Shown here: positions 9,592 to 17,729 of the stretch, piece after piece
How the letters are laid out: the number at the start of each line of letters is the position of its first letter
How positions within the stretch are numbered: the stretch's first letter is position 1
Source: Gordonia mangrovi
Lineage (GTDB): Bacteria > Actinomycetota > Actinomycetes > Mycobacteriales > Mycobacteriaceae
Reading direction: 5' to 3'
Length of the DNA: 64,000 nt
Assembly (NCBI RefSeq): GCF_024734075.1
Contig: NZ_CP102850.1
Span: 3,782,001-3,846,000 of the forward strand
The notes under the pieces: model-generated
Databases searched by the model: none
Seen by the model: only the letters and a program-made list of their open reading frames with translations
Told to the model about the DNA's origin: nothing
Translations under genes and position numbers: made by a program

Positions 9592-10527
9592 ATGGAACTA
9601 CGGCATCTTCGCTACTTTGCAGCTGTCGCCGACACCTGTCATTTCGGGCAGGCGGCGACGCAACTGCACGTGGCGCAGCCGGCTTTGTCGTACGCGATCC
9701 GGCAACTCGAGGCCGAACTCGACGTCACCCTGTTCACCCGGACCACCCGGCAGGTGGCGCTGACGCCGGCCGGCGAATATCTCCAGGCCGAGGCGGCGCG
9801 AATCCTGGCCGGCGTCGATGATGCCGTCGACGGCGTACGTCGAATCGCCGCCGGACGAAGTGGCGTCATCCGGCTGGGTCTGACGGGTATCGCCGCGTTC
9901 TCGCACCTGCCGCGCATCGCCCGGGTGGTCAAGCGGGAGCTGCCCGACGTGGACTTGCAGATCCAGTCGGACATGCTGACCCCGGTGCAATGCGACGGCC
10001 TGCGCGCCCTGTCGATCGACCTCGGCGTGCTGCGTCCGCCGGTGGTGGGAGACGGCATCGACATGCGACTGATCGACGTCGAACCGATGGTTCTCGCCGT
10101 GTCGGTGGACCACCGCCTGGCGGTGGAACCGGTGGTCGCAGTGGAGGATCTGCGCAACGAGATGTTCGTGATGTACGACAGTCAGGACTCCGCGGTGAAC
10201 GACGCCGCGGTCCGCACCTGCCACCGTGCGGGGTTCGTCCCCCAACGAGCGCATCGGGCCCCCGGCACCGCCGTGCTGCTCGCCCTGGTGGCCGCCGGGA
10301 TGGGAGTCGCGGTGGTGCCGGCTTCGGTTCGTGCGCTCCCCCTCGAGGGGCTGGTCATCCGAGACCTGGTGGACGCCGGCACCGTCGAACTCGCACTCGC
10401 CTGGCGCAGCGGGCAGGACAACCCGGTGGTCGACGCCGTATCCGAGGTCATCGCACAGGCTTTCGCCGCGGAGACGGCTTCCCCGCGGCGCACCCCGAAC
10501 GACACCTACGTGGGAGAACAACTATGA
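9592..10527 (+). CDS. catR: LysR-family transcriptional regulator of the cat operon
   Basis: 311 residues from the ATG at 9592 (MELRHLRYF, the usual LysR start). An in-frame GTG at 9568 and ATG at 9571 are possible earlier starts, and no strong ribosome site separates them. Residues 1-60 form the winged helix-turn-helix (AATQLHVAQPALSYAIRQLE, LFTRTTRQVALT). The rest is the effector-binding domain. The last codon overlaps the catB ATG (ATGA), so the regulator is translationally coupled to the genes it probably activates in response to cis,cis-muconate or benzoate. Some Rhodococcus cat clusters use an IclR-type CatR instead, so the symbol marks role rather than orthology. Confidence 0.82.
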   Translation: MELRHLRYFAAVADTCHFGQAATQLHVAQPALSYAIRQLEAELDVTLFTRTTRQVALTPAGEYLQAEAARILAGVDDAVDGVRRIAAGRSGVIRLGLTGIAAFSHLPRIARVVKRELPDVDLQIQSDMLTPVQCDGLRALSIDLGVLRPPVVGDGIDMRLIDVEPMVLAVSVDHRLAVEPVVAVEDLRNEMFVMYDSQDSAVNDAAVRTCHRAGFVPQRAHRAPGTAVLLALVAAGMGVAVVPASVRALPLEGLVIRDLVDAGTVELALAWRSGQDNPVVDAVSEVIAQAFAAETASPRRTPNDTYVGEQL

Positions 10528-11630
10528 AGATCACTGCCGTGGAGGCGATTCCGTTCGCGATACCGTATTCGAAACCGTTGCGGTTCGCGTCCGGCGAGGT
10601 GCATGCCGCCGAGCACGTGCTGGTGCGGGTGCACACCGATGACGGGATCGTCGGGGTGGCCGAAGCGCCACCACGTCCGTTCACCTACGGCGAGACCCAG
10701 GACGGCATCGTCGCGGTGATCGACAAGGTCTTCGCTCCGCAGGTGATCGGCCTGACGCTGCTCGAGCGCGAGGTGGTGACCGGCCGCCTGGCCCGGACGG
10801 TGGGTAACCCGACCGCGAAATCTGCGGTGGACATGGCGATCTGGGACGCGTTGGGCAAGTCGCTGGGACTTCCGGTCGCCGAACTGCTCGGCGGCTACAC
10901 CGACCGCATGCGGGTCAGTCACATGCTGGGTTTCGACGACCCGGCCATCATGGTCGCCGAAGCCGAGAAGATGCGCGACACCTACGGGATCAGCACCTTC
11001 AAGGTGAAGGTGGGGCGTCGGCCGGTGCAACTCGACACCGCAGTGGTCCGTGCGCTGCGCGATCGGTTCGGTGCGGAGGTCGATCTCTACGTGGACGGTA
11101 ACCGCGGCTGGTCGGCATCGGAGTCGGCTCGGGCGATGAAGGAGATGGCCGATCTGGGGCTGCTGTTCGCCGAGGAACTGTGCCCGGCCGACGACGTGAT
11201 CGGCCGGCGGTGGTTGGTCGGTCAGCTCGACGTGCCGTTCATCGCCGACGAGTCGGTGCCGACCGCGGCCGACGTCACCCGGGAGATCCTCGCCGGTGCC
11301 GCCACCGCCATCAGCATCAAGACCGCACGCACCGGGTTCACCGCGTCGCGCCGCGTACATCATCTCGCCGAGGGACTCGGCCTCGAGGTGGTGATCGGCA
11401 ATCAGATCGACGGGCAGGTCGGTACCGCGTGCGCGTTGACATTCGGGACGGCCTTCGAGTCGACCTCACGCAACGCCGGGGAGCTGTCGAACTTTCTGGA
11501 CATGACCGATGATCTGCTCGCCACGCCGCTGCAGATCAGCGATGGTCACCTACACCGCGGCGCCGGTGCGGGAATCGGGATCGAGATCGACCCGGACAAA
11601 CTTGCCCACTATCGAACCGATCGGAGCTGA
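10524..11630 (+). CDS. catB: Muconate cycloisomerase
   Basis: 368-residue enolase-superfamily enzyme that lactonises cis,cis-muconate to (+)-muconolactone. Visible are the KVKVG motif (catalytic Lys160/Lys162), metal ligands Asp191 (DGNRGW), Glu217 or Glu218 (EEL) and Asp242 (ADES), and Lys266 (ISIKTART) on the opposite face. The start ATG overlaps the regulator's stop by ATGA. catC follows 2 nt later. A chloromuconate cycloisomerase is possible from the family alone, but the neighbours are ordinary catechol-branch genes. Confidence 0.93.
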   Translation: MKITAVEAIPFAIPYSKPLRFASGEVHAAEHVLVRVHTDDGIVGVAEAPPRPFTYGETQDGIVAVIDKVFAPQVIGLTLLEREVVTGRLARTVGNPTAKSAVDMAIWDALGKSLGLPVAELLGGYTDRMRVSHMLGFDDPAIMVAEAEKMRDTYGISTFKVKVGRRPVQLDTAVVRALRDRFGAEVDLYVDGNRGWSASESARAMKEMADLGLLFAEELCPADDVIGRRWLVGQLDVPFIADESVPTAADVTREILAGAATAISIKTARTGFTASRRVHHLAEGLGLEVVIGNQIDGQVGTACALTFGTAFESTSRNAGELSNFLDMTDDLLATPLQISDGHLHRGAGAGIGIEIDPDKLAHYRTDRS

Positions 11631-11632
11631 CG

Positions 11633-11917
11633 ATGCTGTTCCACGTCCGCATGGACGTTCACATCCCCGACGACCTCGACCCCGAAGTGCGCGCCGAGAT
11701 AGTGGCCCGCGAGAAGGGCTATTCGCAGGACCTGCAGCGCAGCGGCAAATGGCCGCACATCTGGCGCATCGTCGGCGAGTACTCCAACTTCTCGATCTTC
11801 GACGTGACCGACAACGACGAACTACACGAGATCCTGTCCGGACTTCCGTTGTTTCCCTACATGGACATCGTGGTGACCCCGCTGGCCACCCACCCATCCG
11901 ATATCGCTGCGGGCTGA
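11633..11917 (+). CDS. catC: Muconolactone isomerase
   Basis: 94 residues, the normal size for this ferredoxin-like-fold decameric isomerase, which turns (+)-muconolactone into 3-oxoadipate enol-lactone. It begins MLFHVRMDVHIPDDL and contains the conserved stretch EKGYSQDLQRSGKWPHIWRI and the C-terminal GLPLFPYMDI. It sits 2 nt after catB and 56 nt before catA. Confidence 0.95.
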   Translation: MLFHVRMDVHIPDDLDPEVRAEIVAREKGYSQDLQRSGKWPHIWRIVGEYSNFSIFDVTDNDELHEILSGLPLFPYMDIVVTPLATHPSDIAAG

Positions 11918-11973
11918 GCCGGCCCTCACCCGCATCGTCAGCCCTCAGGCCGATCACAGAAGGAGTTCCCACC

Positions 11974-12846
11974 ATGACCGACATCAGCTTCGACACCGAA
12001 GTCACCGCGAAGGCCGCCGAATCCGGCGCCAATGCGTCCGCCCGATTCCGCGAACGCATGGAAACGGCCGGGCGCGCAGGCGTGGTCGACACCGCCCGCG
12101 TCGACCACCTCGCCTCCAAGGTCATCAAGGCGATCAACGACATCGTCATCGAGGACCAGGTCAGCTATGCCGAATACAACGCGCTCAAGGCGTGGCTGAT
12201 CAAGGTCGGCGAGGACGGAGAATGGCCCCTGTTCCTCGACGTCTGGCTCGAGCACTCGGTCGAGGAGGTGGCCAGTGCGCACCGCGAGGGCAGTAAGGGC
12301 ACCATCGAGGGCCCGTACTACCTCGACGGATCACCGGAGCTGGGTTGGAACGGCACCATCCCGATGCGTGACGACGAGCCTGGCACCCCGCTGTTGTTCT
12401 CGGGGCAGGTACGCGCCGTCGACGGCACCCCACTCACCGGCGCCAAGATCGAACTGTGGCACGCCGACGACCTCGGCTTCTACTCCCAGTTCGCGCCCGG
12501 TCTGCCCGAATGGAACCTGCGCGGCACCTGGATCGCCAACGAGGACGGCCGATTCGAGATCCACACACTGCGGCCGGCGCCCTACCAGATCCCGACCGAC
12601 GGCGCCTGCGGCCAGTTGATCGCCGCCGCCGGATGGCACGCCTGGCGGCCGGCGCATCTGCACTTCAAGGTGAGCGCACCGGGCTACGAGCTGATCACCA
12701 CCCAGCTGTACTTCCCCGGCGATCCGCACAACGACGACGACATCGCGTCGGCGGTGAAGCCGGAGCTCATGCTCGACCCGCGCGACAACCCGGCCGGCGA
12801 GGGCGTTGCGGTGGACTACGATTTCGTCCTCGACCCCGAGAGCTGA
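11974..12846 (+). CDS. catA: Catechol 1,2-dioxygenase (intradiol)
   Basis: 290 residues. The N-terminal helical linker domain is followed by the intradiol beta-sandwich. Iron ligands are Tyr170 (GFYSQF), Tyr204 (APYQIP), His228 and His230 (PAHLHF). It cleaves catechol to cis,cis-muconate. The ATG at 11974 has AAGGAG at 11960-11965. The order here is catR-catB-catC-catA, with the ring-cleavage gene last of the cat genes. An AAA+ ATPase gene begins 3 nt after its stop. Confidence 0.95.
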   Translation: MTDISFDTEVTAKAAESGANASARFRERMETAGRAGVVDTARVDHLASKVIKAINDIVIEDQVSYAEYNALKAWLIKVGEDGEWPLFLDVWLEHSVEEVASAHREGSKGTIEGPYYLDGSPELGWNGTIPMRDDEPGTPLLFSGQVRAVDGTPLTGAKIELWHADDLGFYSQFAPGLPEWNLRGTWIANEDGRFEIHTLRPAPYQIPTDGACGQLIAAAGWHAWRPAHLHFKVSAPGYELITTQLYFPGDPHNDDDIASAVKPELMLDPRDNPAGEGVAVDYDFVLDPES

Positions 12847-12849
12847 TCC

Positions 12850-14430
12850 ATGCTGGTCGCACCCACCGCTGTGGTCGCCGCCACGACCTCTCCGGACCTC
12901 GCCGCGCCCCGGCGGCAGGCCGAGACGTGGCGGTCACCAGAGCTGGCCATCGCCGATCGGGACCTCACCGATGCGGCGCTGGCCGACCTGGTGGCCACGG
13001 CGAAGGTGTCGGCTCCCTCCTTCGCCCGGGCCGCGGCCGCGATTGGGTCGGCACGCGCCGGCCGATTCCCCGTCATTCCGCATATCGACGCGGCGAGCGA
13101 GATCTTCCGCAGCTTCCTGTCGCACGACCTCATCGACGGATGGTTGTATGTGCGAGAGTCGGACGGTCACCTCCATCCCTACCTGGTCGCCGACATCACG
13201 ATGGAGCACGCCGACCGCACGCATGGCCCTCGCATCAAGATCACCGCGGAGGCCGACAACGCCACGGTGAAACGACCCGCACGCAAACCCCGGGTGCTGA
13301 CATTCGAGGAGACCGAGGTCGTCGGCAAGGTGCCGGCCGACGTTCTCGCTGCCGCCGGCGCCTACAAGGAGACGCCGGATCTCAAGGCCGCGTACGCGAG
13401 TCGCCGCGCCGAGTACGAGACGATCATCGCCGAGGGATTCGGCCACCAGTACCGCTACACCGGACGGGTGATCCGTACCGATGACCACCGCGCACCGAAC
13501 AAGCGGGGCAATCGCAAGGTCGTCCACGACGTCGCCCCGAGCGAGGTCGCGGCTCTGCGGATGGTGGCGTCGTCGATCCTGTTCGATGCGGAGTCGTACG
13601 GACCGGTGCCGGTCATCACCGCCGTGCGCGTCTTCGACCTCGGGGCACAGGATTTCCTGGACGTCAACACGGCCGACCTGCGGCCCTATGTCTACGACAC
13701 CCACCTGCGCGACAAGCTGGTGTTGCCCGACGAGCAGCGGGAACTGCTCAACATCCTGACCACCGACATCTCGGTGTTCACCGGCGACATCATCGACGGC
13801 AAGTCGGCCGGCAACGTGATCCTGGCCAAGGGGCGGCCCGGTGTGGGCAAGACACTGACCGCCGAGGTGTACGCGGAGGTGACCCACCGGCCCCTCTACT
13901 CCATCCACTCGGGTTCGCTCGGCACCACGCCAGAACTGGTCCGCAAGAACCTCGAGGTGATCTTCGACCGGGCCAAACGCTGGGACGCGGTGTTGCTGCT
14001 CGACGAGGCCGACGTGTTCGTGATGGAACGTGGTCTGGATCTGGCGCAGAACGCCATCGTGGCCGAATTCCTGCGCACCCTGGAGTATTTCGACGGACTG
14101 CTGTTCCTCACCACCAATCGCGTCGACGGCGTCGACGAGGCGATCCTCGCGCGGTGTGCCGCCGTCATCGAGTATCAACCGCCGGGGCCGAAGCATGCTC
14201 GGGAGATCTGGCAGATCCTCGCAGCGGGCAACGACGTGGTCCTCGGCGAGGCTCTGCTCGACGACCTCGTCGGCGGCTTCCCCGACATCACCCCGCGCGA
14301 CATCAAGATGCTGCTGCGACTGGCGCTGCGGATGGCGCGCCACCGCGACGTCGACCTCGACGCCTCGGTTTTCGCGAGCAGTGCGGTATTCCGTGGACTG
14401 CACTACGTCCCGGTCGCCGAGCGCCGCTGA
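12850..14430 (+). CDS. AAA+ ATPase of unknown role, coupled to catA
   Basis: 526 residues. The first 280 have no domain I recognise. Residues 320-450 form a classical AAA module: Walker A GRPGVGKT 328-335, Walker B VLLLDEAD 381-388, sensor LTTN 420-423 and a candidate arginine finger at Arg435. A helical lid follows. The module resembles FtsH/BCS1/Rubisco-activase-like single-AAA proteins. There are no membrane segments and no protease motif. Its ATG is 3 nt after the catA stop, so it is almost surely in the cat transcript. A chaperone or remodelling role for one of the iron enzymes is conceivable, but this is inference only. Confidence 0.8.
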   Translation: MLVAPTAVVAATTSPDLAAPRRQAETWRSPELAIADRDLTDAALADLVATAKVSAPSFARAAAAIGSARAGRFPVIPHIDAASEIFRSFLSHDLIDGWLYVRESDGHLHPYLVADITMEHADRTHGPRIKITAEADNATVKRPARKPRVLTFEETEVVGKVPADVLAAAGAYKETPDLKAAYASRRAEYETIIAEGFGHQYRYTGRVIRTDDHRAPNKRGNRKVVHDVAPSEVAALRMVASSILFDAESYGPVPVITAVRVFDLGAQDFLDVNTADLRPYVYDTHLRDKLVLPDEQRELLNILTTDISVFTGDIIDGKSAGNVILAKGRPGVGKTLTAEVYAEVTHRPLYSIHSGSLGTTPELVRKNLEVIFDRAKRWDAVLLLDEADVFVMERGLDLAQNAIVAEFLRTLEYFDGLLFLTTNRVDGVDEAILARCAAVIEYQPPGPKHAREIWQILAAGNDVVLGEALLDDLVGGFPDITPRDIKMLLRLALRMARHRDVDLDASVFASSAVFRGLHYVPVAERR

Positions 14431-14448
14431 CCTCTACCCTCGACGGGT

Positions 14449-14994
14449 GTGGAGTATCGCTTCTTGATCGTGTCGCTGCTGGTGTCGCCTCGGCACGCCT
14501 ACTTCGGACGACCCAAGGACGGGCCGGCCGACGAGGTCATGACATCGACGCCTGATCAGGTCGAGATCGTGGCGGACAAGGGAATTCGCGGCGACCGCTT
14601 CTTCGGGGTGCGCGCCCACACGGAGGCTGCGGTGACCTTCCTCGCGCTCGAGGCCTGGCAGGCTGCGGCCGGGGACATCGATCCCGCTGTCGCGCGCCGC
14701 AACGTGGTCGTTCGTGGGCTCGAACTCGATCCATTGCGCGCCCAGGAGTTCACCGTCGACACCGGTGACGGACCGATCCGGTTTCGCGGTGGCCGTCCGG
14801 CGCACCCGTGCTCCTGGATGGACACCGTGGCGGGTGCGGGTGTGCGTAAAGCGTTGATCGGCCGGGGCGGACTGCGTGCGCAGCCGCTGACCTCCGGCAT
14901 CCTGCGCGTTGGTCCGGCGGTGATCACCACGGATGTGGAGCTCGACGCAACTCGTGCCGCCGACCAGGTGAAGCGCGCTCAGCCGCTCGGTTGA
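14449..14994 (+). CDS. MOSC domain protein
   Basis: 181 residues. Motifs of the MOSC (molybdenum cofactor sulfurase C-terminal) fold are visible: GIRGDRFFG near residue 45, RRNVVVRG near 84, LRAQEF and the conserved cysteine in RPAHPCSWMD near 123. MOSC proteins carry sulfur for molybdenum enzymes or act in N-hydroxylated-compound reduction. The start is GTG at 14449, with a TACCCT -10 at 14435-14440 and an 8-nt spacer, so the mRNA is probably leaderless and independent of the cat operon 18 nt upstream. Convergent with pruB. Confidence 0.8.
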   Translation: MEYRFLIVSLLVSPRHAYFGRPKDGPADEVMTSTPDQVEIVADKGIRGDRFFGVRAHTEAAVTFLALEAWQAAAGDIDPAVARRNVVVRGLELDPLRAQEFTVDTGDGPIRFRGGRPAHPCSWMDTVAGAGVRKALIGRGGLRAQPLTSGILRVGPAVITTDVELDATRAADQVKRAQPLG

Positions 14995-15032
14995 GGGCTG
15001 CAGGGCGCGTGACATGGGGCGCTTTTCGCAGG

Positions 15033-15986
15033 TCAGCTGGCCAACGCTCGCAGAAAGAACCCGAGATTGGCCGGCTTCTCGGCCAGCCGCCGAACCAAGT
15101 AGCCGTACCATTCGCCTCCGTAGGGGATGTACACCCGCACTCGACGGCCCGCGGCCGTCAGACGCTGCTGTTCGTCGGTGCGGATCCCGTAGAGCATCTG
15201 GTGTTCCCAGGAATCCGGGGTGCGCTCGAACTCGTCGGCCATCGCCTGCGCCGCGTCGATGATGACCGGATCATGGCTGGCCACCATCGGGTACCCGTTG
15301 CCCTTCATGAGGATTCGCAGGCAGCGGAGGTACGCCTCATCGATGAGTTCCCGCGTGGGATAGGCGACCGACGGGGATTCGGCGTAGGCGCCTTTGCACA
15401 ACCGGATACGGGCGCCGGATTCTGCGAACTCGGTGCAATCGTCCTCGGTCCGGCGCAGGTAGGCCTGCAGTACCGTGCCGACATCGCGGAAGTCGCGCCG
15501 CAGCGCACGCACGATCATCAACCGCTCGTCGGCGCTGGCATGGTCCTCGGCGTCCACGGTGACCAACACGCCTGCATCGTGGGCCGCCGCGGCGATGGTA
15601 CGCGCGTTCTCCTCGGCGATCTTCGCACCATGCCGGGGCAACGCCTGCCCGAGTGCGGTGAGTTTGAGCGACACCTCCAGACGCCCTGCTGGAAGGCCGG
15701 TTTCGGGGATGTCGGCCATGGCGCCGACAAGGGCCAGGTAGGCGTCGACAGTACCGGTGGCCTGCGATTCGTCGGTGGTGTCCTCGCCGAGGAAGTCGAT
15801 ACTCACCGACATGCCGGCGTCGAGCGAGGTGCGCGTGGCGGCCAGCACATCGGTCTGCGTCTCGCCCGGTACGAAGCGCTCGACGACTCGCCGTGTCATC
15901 GCCGTGCGCTGCGAGGTCTGCCGAATCCGGTCGTTGCGTGCGGCTGCGAGGATCATCGGTCGCATCGTGGCGTCGAACAGGCTCAT
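15033..15986 (-). CDS. pruB: Proline dehydrogenase
   Basis: 317-residue single-domain PRODH (beta-alpha barrel, FAD) that oxidises proline to pyrroline-5-carboxylate. The barrel motifs are SLKLTALG, VTVDAEDH, LQAYLRR and RLCKGAY, and the C-terminal signature is YIPYGGEWYGYLVRRLAEKP, which places the two Arg residues that bind the substrate carboxylate. It overlaps pruA by ATGA (15983-15986), so the two are translated together. The gene order matches M. tuberculosis Rv1188/Rv1187 with the regulator Rv1186c. Confidence 0.94.
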   Translation of the reverse strand: MSLFDATMRPMILAAARNDRIRQTSQRTAMTRRVVERFVPGETQTDVLAATRTSLDAGMSVSIDFLGEDTTDESQATGTVDAYLALVGAMADIPETGLPAGRLEVSLKLTALGQALPRHGAKIAEENARTIAAAAHDAGVLVTVDAEDHASADERLMIVRALRRDFRDVGTVLQAYLRRTEDDCTEFAESGARIRLCKGAYAESPSVAYPTRELIDEAYLRCLRILMKGNGYPMVASHDPVIIDAAQAMADEFERTPDSWEHQMLYGIRTDEQQRLTAAGRRVRVYIPYGGEWYGYLVRRLAEKPANLGFFLRALAS

Positions 15987-17623
15987 GAGGGATCGGTCTC
16001 CATGTGCGGGTACGCCGAGGACGTCGGCGGGACGAAGGTCTCCTTGATGGTCCTGGTCGAGGTCCAGCGCATCAGATTCGCCTTGGACCCGGCCTTGTCG
16101 TTGGTGCCCGACCCGCGGGCCCCACCGAACGGTTGTTGCCCGACGACGGCCCCGGTCGGCTTGTCGTTGATGTAGAAGTTGCCGGCGGCGTGCCGTAGAA
16201 CCTGGTTTGCTTGGGCGGCGGCATCGAGGTCGGTGGCGATGATCGATCCGGTGAGCGCGTACTTCGCCGTCGTGTCCACCAGTCGCAGTGTGTCGTCGAA
16301 CGATGCGTCGTCATAGACGTGCACGGCGAGGATGGGCCCGAAGTACTCGGTGGCGAAGGCCTCGTCGGTGGGATCATCCGAGAGCAGTACGGTCGGCCGG
16401 ACGAAGTAGCCTGTGCTGTCGTCACATCCGCCACCGGTCGCCACGGTCATGTGGGCGACGGTCTTCGCCCGGTCGATCGCGGCCACGTTCTTGTCGAAGG
16501 CCCGACGATCGATCAGTGCGCCGCCGAAGTTCGACAGATCGCGGATGTCGCCGTACGCCAATTCGTTGGCCTCGGTGAGGAAGTCATCTCCCATGCGGTC
16601 CCACACCGAGCGCGCCACGTAGGCGCGTGACGCCGCCGAACACTTCTGTCCTTGATACTCGAACGCACCCCTGATCAGGGCGGTGCGCAACACCTCCGGG
16701 TCGGCCGACGCATGAGCGACGATGAAGTCCTTACCGCCGGTCTCGCCGACGAGCCGCGGATAATTGCGGTACCGATCGATATGACTGCCGACCTCCCGCC
16801 AGAGGTGCTGGAACGTCGCAGTGGAACCGGTGAAATGGATTCCGGCCAAGTTCGGATCGGCCAGCACGACATCGGAGAGATCCTTGCCGTCACCATGCAC
16901 CAGATTGATGACCCCGTCGGGCAATCCGGCGGCGCGGAGCAACTCCATCGTCTGCGCGGCCGCGTATGCCTGCGTAGGTGACGGCTTCCAGATCACGGTG
17001 TTGCCCATCAGCATCGGTGCGGTGGGCAGGTTGGCGGCGATGGCGGTGAAGTTGAACGGGGTGATCGCGTAGACGAACCCGTCGAGCGGGCGGTGGTCGA
17101 GGCGGTTCCACACACCCGGTGAGGACATCGGTTGTTCGGCGAGGATCTCGCGGGCGAAGGCGACATTGAACCGCCAGAAGTCGACCAGCTCGCAGGGGGC
17201 GTCGATCTCGGCCTGCTGCACCGACTTCGATTGCCCGAGCATCGTCGCCGCCGCGATCCGCTCGCGCCACGGGCCGCTCATCAGATCGGCCGCGCGCAAC
17301 AACACGGTGGCGCGCTCGTCGAAGGAGGTGGCCGCCCACTGCGGCGCGGCGGCGAGCGCGGCGTCCACGGCAGCGCGGGCGTCATCGTGGGTCGCGGTGC
17401 GGATGGTGCCGAGTACTTCGTGATGGGCGTGTGGCTGCACGACATCGACGAGTCGGCCGGTGCCGATGTGGTTGCGGCCGCCGATGACGTGCGGCAGGTG
17501 TTGCGCGGCGGTAGCCGATTGGCGGTTGAGTTCGGCGCGGATCAGGCTGCGTTCGGGTGTGCCCGGCGCGTAGGTGTGTACCGGTTCGTTGGTCGGTCGC
17601 GGGGGAGTGGTGACGGCATCCAT
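15983..17623 (-). CDS. pruA: L-glutamate gamma-semialdehyde dehydrogenase (P5C dehydrogenase)
   Basis: 546-residue aldehyde dehydrogenase that converts glutamate semialdehyde to glutamate. Asn191 (TPFNFT), the general base Glu294 (GETGGKD) and the nucleophile Cys328 (YQGQKCSAASR) are all present, and TSTRTIKETF at the C-terminus is typical of this branch. First gene of the leftward pru operon. It faces pruC across a 106-bp region with a palindrome (17691-17706) that may bind PruC. Confidence 0.94.
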   Translation of the reverse strand: MDAVTTPPRPTNEPVHTYAPGTPERSLIRAELNRQSATAAQHLPHVIGGRNHIGTGRLVDVVQPHAHHEVLGTIRTATHDDARAAVDAALAAAPQWAATSFDERATVLLRAADLMSGPWRERIAAATMLGQSKSVQQAEIDAPCELVDFWRFNVAFAREILAEQPMSSPGVWNRLDHRPLDGFVYAITPFNFTAIAANLPTAPMLMGNTVIWKPSPTQAYAAAQTMELLRAAGLPDGVINLVHGDGKDLSDVVLADPNLAGIHFTGSTATFQHLWREVGSHIDRYRNYPRLVGETGGKDFIVAHASADPEVLRTALIRGAFEYQGQKCSAASRAYVARSVWDRMGDDFLTEANELAYGDIRDLSNFGGALIDRRAFDKNVAAIDRAKTVAHMTVATGGGCDDSTGYFVRPTVLLSDDPTDEAFATEYFGPILAVHVYDDASFDDTLRLVDTTAKYALTGSIIATDLDAAAQANQVLRHAAGNFYINDKPTGAVVGQQPFGGARGSGTNDKAGSKANLMRWTSTRTIKETFVPPTSSAYPHMETDPS

Positions 17624-17690
17624 ATGCCCAGTCCACCGGGTGGTCGGTCACCGAGAACATGGATCATCGGCCAACACTTTGCGTACCGGT

Positions 17691-17706
17691 TTGTCGGATC
17701 AGACAA
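17691..17706. promoter_or_regulatory. Palindromic candidate operator between pruA and pruC
   Basis: TTGTC-GGATCA-GACAA, a perfect 5-bp inverted repeat with a 6-bp spacer. It lies 12 bp upstream of the pruC -10-like CATACT (17718-17723) and 67 bp from the pruA ATG, so a bound dimer could act on both promoters. That PruC is the binder is inference from position. Confidence 0.45.
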
Positions 17707-17729
17707 TACCCAGGGTGCATACTGGGAGC

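Noticed and set aside
12934..14403. 489-codon open frame on the - strand
   Set aside because: Antisense to the AAA+ ATPase gene with Walker motifs. No recognisable domain.
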